Source of the DNA: Providencia stuartii
GTDB taxonomy: Bacteria > Pseudomonadota > Gammaproteobacteria > Enterobacterales > Enterobacteriaceae
Length of the DNA: 64,000 nt
Assembly: GCF_029277985.1 (NCBI RefSeq)
Contig: NZ_CP119546.1
Span: 992,001-1,056,000, forward strand
Direction of reading: 5' to 3'
Shown: in pieces, positions 36,301-44,627 of the stretch
Position numbering within the stretch: position 1 is the stretch's first letter
Layout: each line of letters begins with the position of its first letter
The notes under the pieces: generated by a model
The model's database searches: none
What the model saw: the letters and a program-made list of their open reading frames with translations, nothing else
Told to the model about the DNA's origin: nothing
Position numbers and translations under genes: made by a program

Positions 36301-37665
36301 AGTTTTGATGATTTTTTTGAAATAGGCGGAAATTCTTTAACTCTTACCACATTAATATTAAGGCTAAATAAAAAATTCAAGATGGATCTACCATTCCAAC
36401 TTGTATATGACAATAGCCGTATAGGTGAACTCGCGAAGCGGATCGAAGAGCTAAACAATAGCGATATTAAAAATAATCAGCAGAACATAACTTCTGATTG
36501 TATTCTTGATGATTCGATAGCGACTAATTATTTATTGCCAATGGAAAATGTCAGTTCGCCTAAGAAAATATTATTAACAGGTAGTACGGGATTTGTCGGT
36601 GTTTACTTCATTAAGGAGCTTATTGAAAATACGTCCGCTGATATATATTGTTTAGTTAGAGGCGATGATGTTAATAATGCTACACGTAGAGTTCATGACA
36701 ATCTGATCAACTATAATTTGTTCTCACAGAATGATCTAAAACGAATATTGATAGTCTTAGGGGATTTTTCAATATCAAATTTTGGAATAGAAGACAAATT
36801 ATATAATAAATTATCTAAGGAAATTGATAGTATTATCCATTGTGGTGCGAATGTTAACTTGGCCAATACCTATTCTAGAATGTCGGGTGCAAATGTAAAT
36901 GGTTCATTAAATATTATTAAATTTGCTACACATATTAAGTTAAAGCCTATACATCATATATCAACAGTTTCAGTGCTTGCTGGAATTATTGGGAAAGTTG
37001 ATATTATCCATGAGTCTAAAATGCTATCCGAAGATATGTTACCGGAAAATGGCTATATTAGAAGTAAGTGGGCTTCTGAAAAAATGATGGATAATGCACG
37101 AAAAAAAGGTGTTCCTATAAACATTTATAGGCTACCAAGAGTATGGGGAGATTCATCTACAGGTCAATTAAATCCTAATGACTCTTTACTTATGCTTTTG
37201 TCTGCATCAATTGAAATTAAAAAATTCCCATTATTACCGGATGCATTTTTATCTTATATTATACCTGTAGACTATTGTGTAACAGCGATTAATATGATCA
37301 GTAAGGAAATTAAAGGGGTAGGCAAAAACTATCATGTTTTATATCCACAAAATATATCATTAAATAAGATAGTAAATAAAATAAGAGAAAAGGGAATAGA
37401 GTTAAACGCTGTTCTAATGGAAGAGTGGTTGGATACATTAAAAAAGTATGCTAGTGAGATTAATAGTAGTATGGTTATTAAATCTGCGGCATCATTCTCT
37501 CTTGGGTTTATACATGACATTTTAAACTCTAAATTTACACAGTTGGATAATGGAAATGTTATTAATGATATTAAGTTAGAAGAAATAGAAATTTCTAATG
37601 ATGTCTTTGATAAATATATTGAATTTTTAATTTATTTTTCGAAACGTAATCGTTCTTATAACTAA
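33349..37665 (+). CDS. NRPS3: C - A - T - thioester reductase (terminal)
   Basis: 1438 residues. C (about 1-440) has HHAIIDGWS near 148. A (about 463-945) has YIIYTSGSTGTPKG and NKKIDRAKL; the hand-read code D-A-L-F-L-G-L-I-M-K suggests an aliphatic amino acid (Leu/Ile-like), low certainty. T has IGGNSLTL with Ser near 994. The C-terminal third is an NAD(P)H-dependent short-chain reductase domain (TGSTGFVG near 1075, YIRSK near 1235) of the thioester-reductase type, which releases the chain as an aldehyde or alcohol. No thioesterase domain is fused. It is the last megasynthase gene, followed by a type II thioesterase 17 bp on. Confidence 0.9.
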   Translation: MLNKEKKQDNIQEIFIPSQMQKALINSAITGSNLELYVEQSHLRVTGNFKIDLFEESWRLLIERHDCLRSAFLWEQLKDIHQVILNKFSFKVNVKDIKGYSHSEQMDIINDYIEYDAKKGFDFKVPPLMRITVFILGENTFDIILTIHHAIIDGWSIQILTKEFTKIYQALSNGSFLELSEPVSFKKYINWYRKLDFNQANLFWDKKIAMLELVSKFPLSMKPQTITNHEKIFGKKVLYIEEEVTEGILAFCARCGITENSFVSATWSILLSLLCSIDKVVFGSVVSQRPIDLVRGNEIVGPLINSIPIIIGVDDRQNITDFLKYVQNELMESYSYSYLPINEILEKVGRIESNNKIDQKLFDTIVSVEKHFKDTTQNKGNLLGLDFKFIDQPTRVDFPIVFKCNLYKLELVYFSHYLADDYADNIVSIFLKLMRAIILSPNLTIRELLQDLSNSYPKLKGENLPHQLSLNQEIHLNAKLNPYKNAISDEFNTYTYLALSEKIKSIAYKLAIKKGEVIGVYQERGIDSFLSMLAILECGGCYLPLDISYPPERLRYIVKDSKIGRIITTNSTDRIFENIEYIFINDLKLVDSSIENREIVLDLDNSDVAYIIYTSGSTGTPKGAINTYHGMRSLVTSCKNIMNNQMKFAQTMQFSSINFDASILELVLSVVSCSCLNIIPEEKRQDLSQLVKYINDKRIQFAFLPPIIITHLDKNELNELDMLLTGGDVCPVNFASDWITEPSKSFYNLYGPTEASIMATYNPIHETKNSLSLGYPLPNTEIKIIDNEGNLLPAGVVGEILIIGEGVGLGYLHNQDLTSRNFKYGGYCTGDLAYYDCDNMLYFMGRNDEQVQIRGFRVELGEIENIIRKSFNFQDAVIISENVLNNTKLYLFLLSSEGKNIDLKEIKHVLRPILPSYMIPSELHLIENWPVTINKKIDRAKLKEMYCTSRVKRQTLCDGKKTEFEEAVINEIAETLRINTDIISSFDDFFEIGGNSLTLTTLILRLNKKFKMDLPFQLVYDNSRIGELAKRIEELNNSDIKNNQQNITSDCILDDSIATNYLLPMENVSSPKKILLTGSTGFVGVYFIKELIENTSADIYCLVRGDDVNNATRRVHDNLINYNLFSQNDLKRILIVLGDFSISNFGIEDKLYNKLSKEIDSIIHCGANVNLANTYSRMSGANVNGSLNIIKFATHIKLKPIHHISTVSVLAGIIGKVDIIHESKMLSEDMLPENGYIRSKWASEKMMDNARKKGVPINIYRLPRVWGDSSTGQLNPNDSLLMLLSASIEIKKFPLLPDAFLSYIIPVDYCVTAINMISKEIKGVGKNYHVLYPQNISLNKIVNKIREKGIELNAVLMEEWLDTLKKYASEINSSMVIKSAASFSLGFIHDILNSKFTQLDNGNVINDIKLEEIEISNDVFDKYIEFLIYFSKRNRSYN

Positions 37666-37681
37666 AAATATTAAGTGAGAT

Positions 37682-38455
37682 ATGATGATTAATAGTTCTG
37701 TTTTTCCATATCATTTTAAAAGTAAGGCTAATGCTGTTATTGATCTTGTTTGTTTTCCTTCAGCAGGTGGTAATGCTGCTATGTATAATAAATGGAATGA
37801 TATAACACCTGATTGGTTAAATATTTGCCCTGTAGAATATCCTGGCCATGGTAGTCGGCTGAAAGAAGCACTCGTGAATGACCCTGAAATAATAATTGAT
37901 GAAATTACAAATGGTATTATCAATAAATGTGATAAAAAGATCGCTGTATTTGGGCACAGTGTCGGTAGTATTATTGCCTTACAAGTCATTAAGCAATTGC
38001 AAAAACAAAATAATGATAATCCATTAGAGTTAATTATTTTAAGTGGCAGACCGGAAACCTCAATGTTATCCCGTAGGCCAAAAGGGTATCACTTATTACC
38101 TAAAGAGGAGTTTTTAAAGGTTATTTCGGTTTATGAAGGTATACCTGAAGAGTTAATTAATAATCCTGAGATCCTTGATTTTTTCTTGCCAATATTAAGA
38201 AATGATTTTCAGCTAAATGATAAATTATCTGATGTTCCACCCATCTCAATTGACATTCCTGTAATGGCATTTTATGGAGAAAGAGACTCTGAAATTATAA
38301 ATCATGACGCTATTAATAAGTGGGCAACTTATACAACGGAATGGTTAGGTAGTTATACATTTCCTGGTGGGCACTTTTACTTAAATCAGCCAGTAGTCAG
38401 AAAAATGTTATTGGATACGATTGTTACTAGACTCAAGAATATTCTTGAAATTTAA
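37682..38455 (+). CDS. Type II thioesterase (YbtT/GrsT family)
   Basis: 257-residue alpha/beta hydrolase that removes wrong or stalled acyl groups from carrier domains. The catalytic Ser sits in FGHSVGS (near residue 93), and the His in GGHFYL near the end; the N-terminal LVCFPSAGGNA and EYPGHGSR are family hallmarks. It lies 17 bp after NRPS3 and in the same operon. It is an editing enzyme, not the release enzyme, because NRPS3 carries a reductase. Two adjacent start codons (37682 and 37685) are possible. Confidence 0.92.
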   Translation: MMINSSVFPYHFKSKANAVIDLVCFPSAGGNAAMYNKWNDITPDWLNICPVEYPGHGSRLKEALVNDPEIIIDEITNGIINKCDKKIAVFGHSVGSIIALQVIKQLQKQNNDNPLELIILSGRPETSMLSRRPKGYHLLPKEEFLKVISVYEGIPEELINNPEILDFFLPILRNDFQLNDKLSDVPPISIDIPVMAFYGERDSEIINHDAINKWATYTTEWLGSYTFPGGHFYLNQPVVRKMLLDTIVTRLKNILEI

Positions 38456-38519
38456 TTTCTTTATTCATTGAGTTATAAACTTAATTTCGATTCAATTCTT
38501 TACTAGAAATAAGGTAAGC

Positions 38520-40280
38520 ATGATGAATTATAATGATATATTTCTTCCTGTGAAGAAAAAAATATCTGCTTCTATTTTTTGGGCTTCTATCGCTCAAGTG
38601 TTAAAATTAAGCATATGGCTAAATTTAATATGGGTATTATATGAGTTAATGTCAGTAGATAAAAACTTTCCTTTTTTATCTATAACCTCCTTACTTGTAA
38701 TTAGCATTATTTTTTATACATTAAGAATATATGCACATGATAAATCCCATTATGCAGCATTTGAGCTGGAAGAGATATTACGTACCAAACTAGTCAATAA
38801 AATTAACCAACTACCTATAGAAACAGTGAGAAATATAGGAGGGGGAAATCTAGTTAAAGTTCTCATCGATGATATTAAAGAGTTACATGCATTTGTTGCT
38901 GACGCGCCACCATTAAAAGCGGAAGCTTTTATTACACCGATATTTACATTAATAGTTTTGTTTATTTTTAATTGGTTTTTTGCCTGTATTGTTCTTGTTA
39001 CGACATTAGTAACTTTTTTCTTATTATCTTTTATTATGAAAAAAGGAAAGCTAATGAAGGAGAACTATAATAATGCAACGGTTCAAATTAATAGCAGGAT
39101 TATTGAGTATATTCAAGGCATGAGTGCCGTTAGAACTTTTGATGCAGGTGAAGGTTCATTTATTCAATATCAAAAAGCATTGGAAAATTATTGTCGCGTT
39201 ATTTTTGACTGGTTACAATCCATGCGCTTATCCGCAAAAATAGCTAGAAGTTTATTTTCTGCCATGCCTATCAGCCTTATTCTTGTTATTGGGTTAACAA
39301 TTGCACAGTATAATGAACAAGTTTCATTTATCACTAGCTTTTGCTTTCTTCTTCTTGCCGTTGGTATCGCGGAAAGTATTCATCCTATCATGGGGCTATT
39401 TCAAATTATTCAAAAATCTAAAGCTTCAATAGAGCGTATCTTTGAAGTTGAAAATCTACCTATATTATCTATTCCGTTAGATCCTAAAGTTCCAGAAAAT
39501 AATGAAATTATACTTAAACAGGTTGGGTTTTCTTATGAAGAAACAGATAAAACACTTTCGGATATTAATTTAAGGATCCCTGAGAAATCTTTTACTGTTC
39601 TTATTGGTGCTTCTGGCTCAGGTAAAACCACTTTAGTCAATATGATACCTAGATTTTTTGATGCCACTGAAGGTGAGGTTTTATTGGGAGGGGTTAATAT
39701 AAAAGATATTCATTATCAGGAATTAATGTCTCGAATTTCATTTGTGTTTCAAGATAATTTTTTATTTTCATGCTCGATTGCCGATAATATTCGTTATGGC
39801 TTACATGATATATCTGATGAAGACGTGATTGAAGCAGCCAAGAAAGCTGAAATTCATGATTTTATAATGAGGCTACCTGAGAAATATGACACGCTAGTTG
39901 GGGAACGAGGCCAGCTATTATCCGGAGGGCAGAAGCAGAGAATTACCATTGCAAGAACCTTCTTACAGGATAGGCCAATCATCATTTTAGATGAGCCAAC
40001 GGCATTTTCAGACGCAAGAAACGAATTTTTGTTATTGAAGGCGTTTTCAAGGTTAATTGAATTAAATAAAACCGTCATTATGGTGACTCATCGACTATCA
40101 ACAGTGACCGATGCAGACCAAATTATTTTTTTAGAGAAAGGAACGATAAAAGCTCAAGGTAAACATAATGAGTTAATAGAGCATTGTGCTGATTATCAGG
40201 CTTTATGGGATGAATATAAAAAAGCAAAAAATTGGTCAATTCCTACAGATCATGGAGTAAACAATGAAAAACTATATTAA
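38520..40280 (+). CDS. ABC transporter, fused permease-ATPase (YbtP/NrpA-like)
   Basis: 586-residue inner-membrane half transporter: six-helix exporter-type membrane domain (about 20-320) and ATPase with Walker A GASGSGKTT (near 362), signature LLSGGQKQR and Walker B IIILDEPTA. Size and pairing match YbtP/YbtQ, which despite the exporter fold import ferric-yersiniabactin. Its stop overlaps the start of the next ABC gene by 17 bp, so a heterodimer is likely. Iron-siderophore import is favoured by the receptor and Fur box; export cannot be excluded. Confidence 0.88.
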   Translation: MMNYNDIFLPVKKKISASIFWASIAQVLKLSIWLNLIWVLYELMSVDKNFPFLSITSLLVISIIFYTLRIYAHDKSHYAAFELEEILRTKLVNKINQLPIETVRNIGGGNLVKVLIDDIKELHAFVADAPPLKAEAFITPIFTLIVLFIFNWFFACIVLVTTLVTFFLLSFIMKKGKLMKENYNNATVQINSRIIEYIQGMSAVRTFDAGEGSFIQYQKALENYCRVIFDWLQSMRLSAKIARSLFSAMPISLILVIGLTIAQYNEQVSFITSFCFLLLAVGIAESIHPIMGLFQIIQKSKASIERIFEVENLPILSIPLDPKVPENNEIILKQVGFSYEETDKTLSDINLRIPEKSFTVLIGASGSGKTTLVNMIPRFFDATEGEVLLGGVNIKDIHYQELMSRISFVFQDNFLFSCSIADNIRYGLHDISDEDVIEAAKKAEIHDFIMRLPEKYDTLVGERGQLLSGGQKQRITIARTFLQDRPIIILDEPTAFSDARNEFLLLKAFSRLIELNKTVIMVTHRLSTVTDADQIIFLEKGTIKAQGKHNELIEHCADYQALWDEYKKAKNWSIPTDHGVNNEKLY

Positions 40281-42021
40281 TAAAAGTACAAGAGAGACAA
40301 AATCATTGTTTAAAACATATGTAGGATTACTCAACGCCGCGGGGAAACAGAAAAAAATATTTATTCAAAGCTTGGTGTATACCACGATATCATCATGTCT
40401 TTTTGGCATTTCTTTAGTTTTATTATATCCCTTGTTTGAAGCAATAGATGCAAAGGATAGCGTATCCGTTAGTATTCACTTATCACTGGTCATTATACTA
40501 TTGGTGGCTAGTTTTACGTTTAAGATGCTGTCAGAACGTTATGACGCGGATGGATACTCAACACTTGCAGTGACTGAGTTAAGAGAAAAGTTAGGTGATA
40601 AACTAAGGCATATCTCAATCGAATATCTTAACCAGTTTAGGTCTGGTGAGATTAATTATGTTTTGATGCAAAGCGTAAATGAGGCTGCGGTATATACCTT
40701 TATGCTACTGAATATCATAATCACTGGTGTTGTCATTCCTTTATCAGCAGCGATAGCTCTGTTGTTTTATAGTTGGCAGCTATCCTTGATTATGTTTTTA
40801 GTGTTTCCTATGGCAATCCCATTATATTTATGGCGTAGAAAAGCGTATCGCAGAGGCTTTAGTATTTTAGCTGAAGCCAATTCTAAATTAAAAGGTGAGG
40901 CTGTAGAGTTTATTCAAGGGCTAGAAGTCTTAAAATCGACGGGACAACATGAGGAAAAATTAAATCAATTTATTAAAGTTGCTAAAGATGTCGCAAATAT
41001 TTTACGTATTGGTACAAAAAAAGGAGAAAAACCTAATTTAATCATTACAATAGCGATTCAAACAGGATTAATATTGATTATATCTGTCGGTGCTTATCTC
41101 GTTAATGTTGGTCATATTTCCTATTTACTTCTTGCTTGTGTGTTATTAGTGATTGCTAGGTCTACTGATGTTTTGAATTTCTTTGTACAAATGTCATCAA
41201 TGCTAGAATCACTCGTTATAGGTTATGAAAAGTTACAAGAGCTACTGAATGCACCTTCATTACCAGAGAAAATATCACCTATAATGCCAAGTCGTTATGA
41301 TATCGAATTTGATAAGGTTGATTTTTCATACAAAGGTCTTGATAGAAATGTTCTTGAAAATATTTCTTTTCGTATTCCAGAGAACGGTCTGACCGCGCTT
41401 GTTGGCGCAAGTGGGTGCGGAAAAACAACCATTACCAAACTTATTTTACGATTTGCTGATGTAACATCTGGCAGTATTAAAATTGGTGGCATTGATATTC
41501 GTGATTTATCTCAAAAACAACTGATGAGTTTAGTTTCAGTTGTGTTTCAAGACGTTTATCTGTTTCAAGATACCATAATGAATAATATTCGAATGGCCAA
41601 AATATCAGCCACAGATGAAGAAATCATCGAAGTTTGTAAGCAAGCTAATTGTCATGATTTTATTCAAAAATTTAAACATGGGTATCATACGCAATTAACG
41701 GATTTTGGTAAAAGTCTATCGGGTGGTGAAAGGCAACGTATTTCTATTGCTCGTGCTATCTTAAAAAATGCGCCTATCCTTATTTTAGATGAGCCTACAG
41801 CTGCTCTTGATACTCAAAATGAAATTGCCGTACAGAACGTTATTAATCGCTTAGTGCAAGGGAAAACCGTATTAGTTATTGCACATCGTATTTCAACTAT
41901 TGTTGCTGCTAATCAAATTTTAGTAATAGATGATGGTCAGGTTGCTGAGCAAGGAACTCATAGTGAATTATTACAATTAAAAAGAATTTATTCCGAGTTT
42001 TGGAATTTACAACAAATTTAA
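40264..42021 (+). CDS. ABC transporter, fused permease-ATPase (YbtQ/NrpB-like)
   Basis: 585-residue partner of the preceding gene, with the same order: membrane domain (about 25-320), then ATPase with GASGCGKTT (near 380), signature SLSGGERQR and ILILDEPTAALD. The ATG lies inside the end of the previous gene, so the two are translationally coupled. The heterodimer would move the metal-siderophore complex (or the apo-product) across the inner membrane. No separate periplasmic binding protein is in the cluster, as in the ybt system. Confidence 0.88.
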   Translation: MKNYINKSTRETKSLFKTYVGLLNAAGKQKKIFIQSLVYTTISSCLFGISLVLLYPLFEAIDAKDSVSVSIHLSLVIILLVASFTFKMLSERYDADGYSTLAVTELREKLGDKLRHISIEYLNQFRSGEINYVLMQSVNEAAVYTFMLLNIIITGVVIPLSAAIALLFYSWQLSLIMFLVFPMAIPLYLWRRKAYRRGFSILAEANSKLKGEAVEFIQGLEVLKSTGQHEEKLNQFIKVAKDVANILRIGTKKGEKPNLIITIAIQTGLILIISVGAYLVNVGHISYLLLACVLLVIARSTDVLNFFVQMSSMLESLVIGYEKLQELLNAPSLPEKISPIMPSRYDIEFDKVDFSYKGLDRNVLENISFRIPENGLTALVGASGCGKTTITKLILRFADVTSGSIKIGGIDIRDLSQKQLMSLVSVVFQDVYLFQDTIMNNIRMAKISATDEEIIEVCKQANCHDFIQKFKHGYHTQLTDFGKSLSGGERQRISIARAILKNAPILILDEPTAALDTQNEIAVQNVINRLVQGKTVLVIAHRISTIVAANQILVIDDGQVAEQGTHSELLQLKRIYSEFWNLQQI

Positions 42022-42117
42022 TCTATTTCTTTCCATTATATTGAATAAATTATTTAGATAACTAAATCGATTATTTAATTCATTTTTAAATGTTAGCTAT
42101 ATCTCTATGAGGTATTT

Positions 42118-43365
42118 ATGCAAAAGAAAATGCTACCTTTGTCATTTGTTTGTTTGTTAATAACTGTTTTTTTAGATCAAATTGGTTTATTTCTAATATA
42201 TCCTATTATTCCCTCTCTACTAGAATCTGTTACTCATGATTCTGTCATTGACAATGCTATTATCGGTGGGTGGTTATTAGCCACTTTTGGTATTATGCAA
42301 TTTATTTTTGCCCCGATCATGGGAGCGATATCTGATAAGTTTGGGCGTAAGCCTGTGCTAATTGTATGCTTTGTTGTTTTTACTCTAGATTATTTTTTAT
42401 ATGCCATTAGTCATAATCTTTATTTATTATTTGTAGCGAGGATCATTGCTGGTATTGCAGGCTCTTCTATTATCGTTTCATTAGCCAGTGTTGCTGATAT
42501 GAGTGATGAAAGAAGTAAAATGCAAAATTATGGTTTTCTTTTTGGTATCATGAGCCTAGGAATAGTTGTAGGGCCAGCAATCGCATCGATCGCCGTTCAA
42601 TATGGTGTAAGAGTGCCTTTTTTTGTTGCCTGTATACTTAGTTTTATTGGCTTATTATGTGTAATCTTTTTATTTAAAGAAACGTTACCTATAGAAAAAC
42701 GAAGGGCATTTAAACTCCATAATCCGTTCTCGTCAATTATCTACTTTTTTAAGTATAAAGGATTAGTTTATTTATTTATTGCAAATATTGTTTTTATGTT
42801 TGCTGTACAGTTCCCAACAACATTATGGCCATTTTTTACGAAATATCGTTTTGAATGGGATGATGTGAAAATTGCTACGTCCTTTGTGATTATTGGATTA
42901 GGCGGACTATTTGCACAAACGGTATTACTCAAAATAGTCAGAGTTTTTCTAAGCGATCAAAAAATTCCGTTATTAGGTTTTTTATTATTTATTATAGGGC
43001 TAATCAGTATTGCATTCTCAACGAGTGTAGTCGCTTTGTATATCGCTATCATTCTCTATAGTTTTTCTAGCATAAGTAACTCTTCCATTGTAAGTCTCTT
43101 TTCTTCGCAAGTTTCTGATTCGGAGCAAGGACAGCTAATGGGGGCTTTATCGTCTATCAGTAGTTTTTGGGCTGTATTGGGACCGCTGTGTGCAACGAAT
43201 ATGTATTATTATTCAGCGAATCTTTCTTTACCTAGTAGTGATGGTTATCCTTTTGTTTTTTCAGCTATATTGGTTTTGATTTGTATTCTTCCTCTTTCTA
43301 TAGGGCTAAAAAATGCTTATTCAATGAATCATTCATTACAACAGGATGAGGATTTTCATCAATGA
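42118..43365 (+). CDS. MFS transporter, TetA-like (siderophore export candidate)
   Basis: 415-residue inner-membrane protein with 12 predicted hydrophobic segments. The loop-2 motif GAISDKFGRKPVL between helices 2 and 3 is the drug:H+ antiporter signature, and LDQIGLFLIYPIIP in helix 1 resembles TetA-type carriers. A GAGG Shine-Dalgarno precedes it. It overlaps the next MFS gene by four bases (ATGA), so both belong to the operon. Export of the newly made siderophore is a reasonable inference because the ABC pair looks like an importer. Substrate is not proven. Confidence 0.82.
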   Translation: MQKKMLPLSFVCLLITVFLDQIGLFLIYPIIPSLLESVTHDSVIDNAIIGGWLLATFGIMQFIFAPIMGAISDKFGRKPVLIVCFVVFTLDYFLYAISHNLYLLFVARIIAGIAGSSIIVSLASVADMSDERSKMQNYGFLFGIMSLGIVVGPAIASIAVQYGVRVPFFVACILSFIGLLCVIFLFKETLPIEKRRAFKLHNPFSSIIYFFKYKGLVYLFIANIVFMFAVQFPTTLWPFFTKYRFEWDDVKIATSFVIIGLGGLFAQTVLLKIVRVFLSDQKIPLLGFLLFIIGLISIAFSTSVVALYIAIILYSFSSISNSSIVSLFSSQVSDSEQGQLMGALSSISSFWAVLGPLCATNMYYYSANLSLPSSDGYPFVFSAILVLICILPLSIGLKNAYSMNHSLQQDEDFHQ

Positions 43366-44573
43366 ATAATAACAATATAAAAGAGGTTCCTGCAAAATTC
43401 TGGGCTTTATTTTTTAGTCTATATTCAACCCAATATATTGGTATTAGCTTTTTATCCATAGTGCTTATTTTGATATTACGTGAGAATGGGGCTTCATTAG
43501 ATAAATTAAGTCTTATTCCGCTGATGTCATTACCCATTGCATTTAAAGCTTTGTGGGCTCCATTTATAGATAAGCATCTAAAAACAAACACGGGCCATTA
43601 TCGTAATTGGCTGTTAGTTGCACAATTTTTAATGATTTCTTGCTTATTTATTATTTCTTTTGTTGATCCTTTGCATGAATTTTCATTGATTTTATTGGTT
43701 ATTTTTATCTTTTCATTTATGACAGCAACGCAAGACCTTGCTTTATCAGGGCTGATTTGTAATATTTTTGATGCAAAGGACCGCTATCTCATTTCAAGCG
43801 TCAAAAGTGGCGGATCTATGTTTGGAAATATTATTGGTGGGGGAGTGGTTTTATTATTATATCCTTATATCGACTGGAATGGATGCATGTTATTTCTTTC
43901 GGTGATACTCGCTATCACTTGGCTTCAAGTATGGTTTTTTAATGAATATCAATATGAAAGAAAGAAAAATATAAATGAAAGAGTTGATAAAGATTATTGG
44001 AAAAGCTTATTTACCATTTGGAAAGGAAAAAAACGATGGTTAGCTTTTTTAATTATCTTACCATTTGGAATTTTACCTTCATATAATTTAATGTCACCTG
44101 CGCTCATTGATAGTGGTTGGTCTTTACCTGAAATTGCAATTTTATTGAAACTTTTTGGTTCTATCATTAGTCTAATCGCCATTTTCTTGAGTTCTAAGGT
44201 AGTAAAAAAATTAACAAGACGCAGAAGATTAGTGTATTCGACGGGGCTTCATTCATGTTGTCTACTTTCGTTTATTCCTATCTCGATGGGATATAACAGT
44301 CCTATGTTAGTTTACTCGGCATTTTTTCTCTATTATTTAAGCTTACCCTTTGTTTTTATTTCCATATCCACCATTATTATGGATAACGTTGCTGATGCTT
44401 TAGCTCCAGCGACAGCCTATAATGCGCAAGCAGCCATAGGATTTATTTTTGGTTTTGTTGTGGTTTCATTAAGTTTTTATCTATCTCAAACATGGGGATA
44501 TTCTATTGTCACTATTGGTTCTATCTTAATTGCCTTTTTGGCAACCCTATTAGCAACTAAAGCTGTTAAGTGA
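43362..44573 (+). CDS. MFS transporter, YbtX/AmpG-like
   Basis: 403 residues, about 12 membrane segments, with AmpG-type features: PLMSLPIAFKALWAPFIDKH in the first loop and TATQDLALSGL in helix 4. YbtX of the yersiniabactin island belongs to this group, and its exact function is debated. Position after the ABC pair also matches ybtPQX order. The gene overlaps the preceding MFS gene by four bases. It could transport a siderophore, a precursor or a breakdown product. Confidence 0.82.
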   Translation: MNNNNIKEVPAKFWALFFSLYSTQYIGISFLSIVLILILRENGASLDKLSLIPLMSLPIAFKALWAPFIDKHLKTNTGHYRNWLLVAQFLMISCLFIISFVDPLHEFSLILLVIFIFSFMTATQDLALSGLICNIFDAKDRYLISSVKSGGSMFGNIIGGGVVLLLYPYIDWNGCMLFLSVILAITWLQVWFFNEYQYERKKNINERVDKDYWKSLFTIWKGKKRWLAFLIILPFGILPSYNLMSPALIDSGWSLPEIAILLKLFGSIISLIAIFLSSKVVKKLTRRRRLVYSTGLHSCCLLSFIPISMGYNSPMLVYSAFFLYYLSLPFVFISISTIIMDNVADALAPATAYNAQAAIGFIFGFVVVSLSFYLSQTWGYSIVTIGSILIAFLATLLATKAVK

Positions 44574-44627
44574 TTATTTTAATAATCTATAACACGTAAT
44601 AAAACACAACGAATTTGGTGCGTAAAA

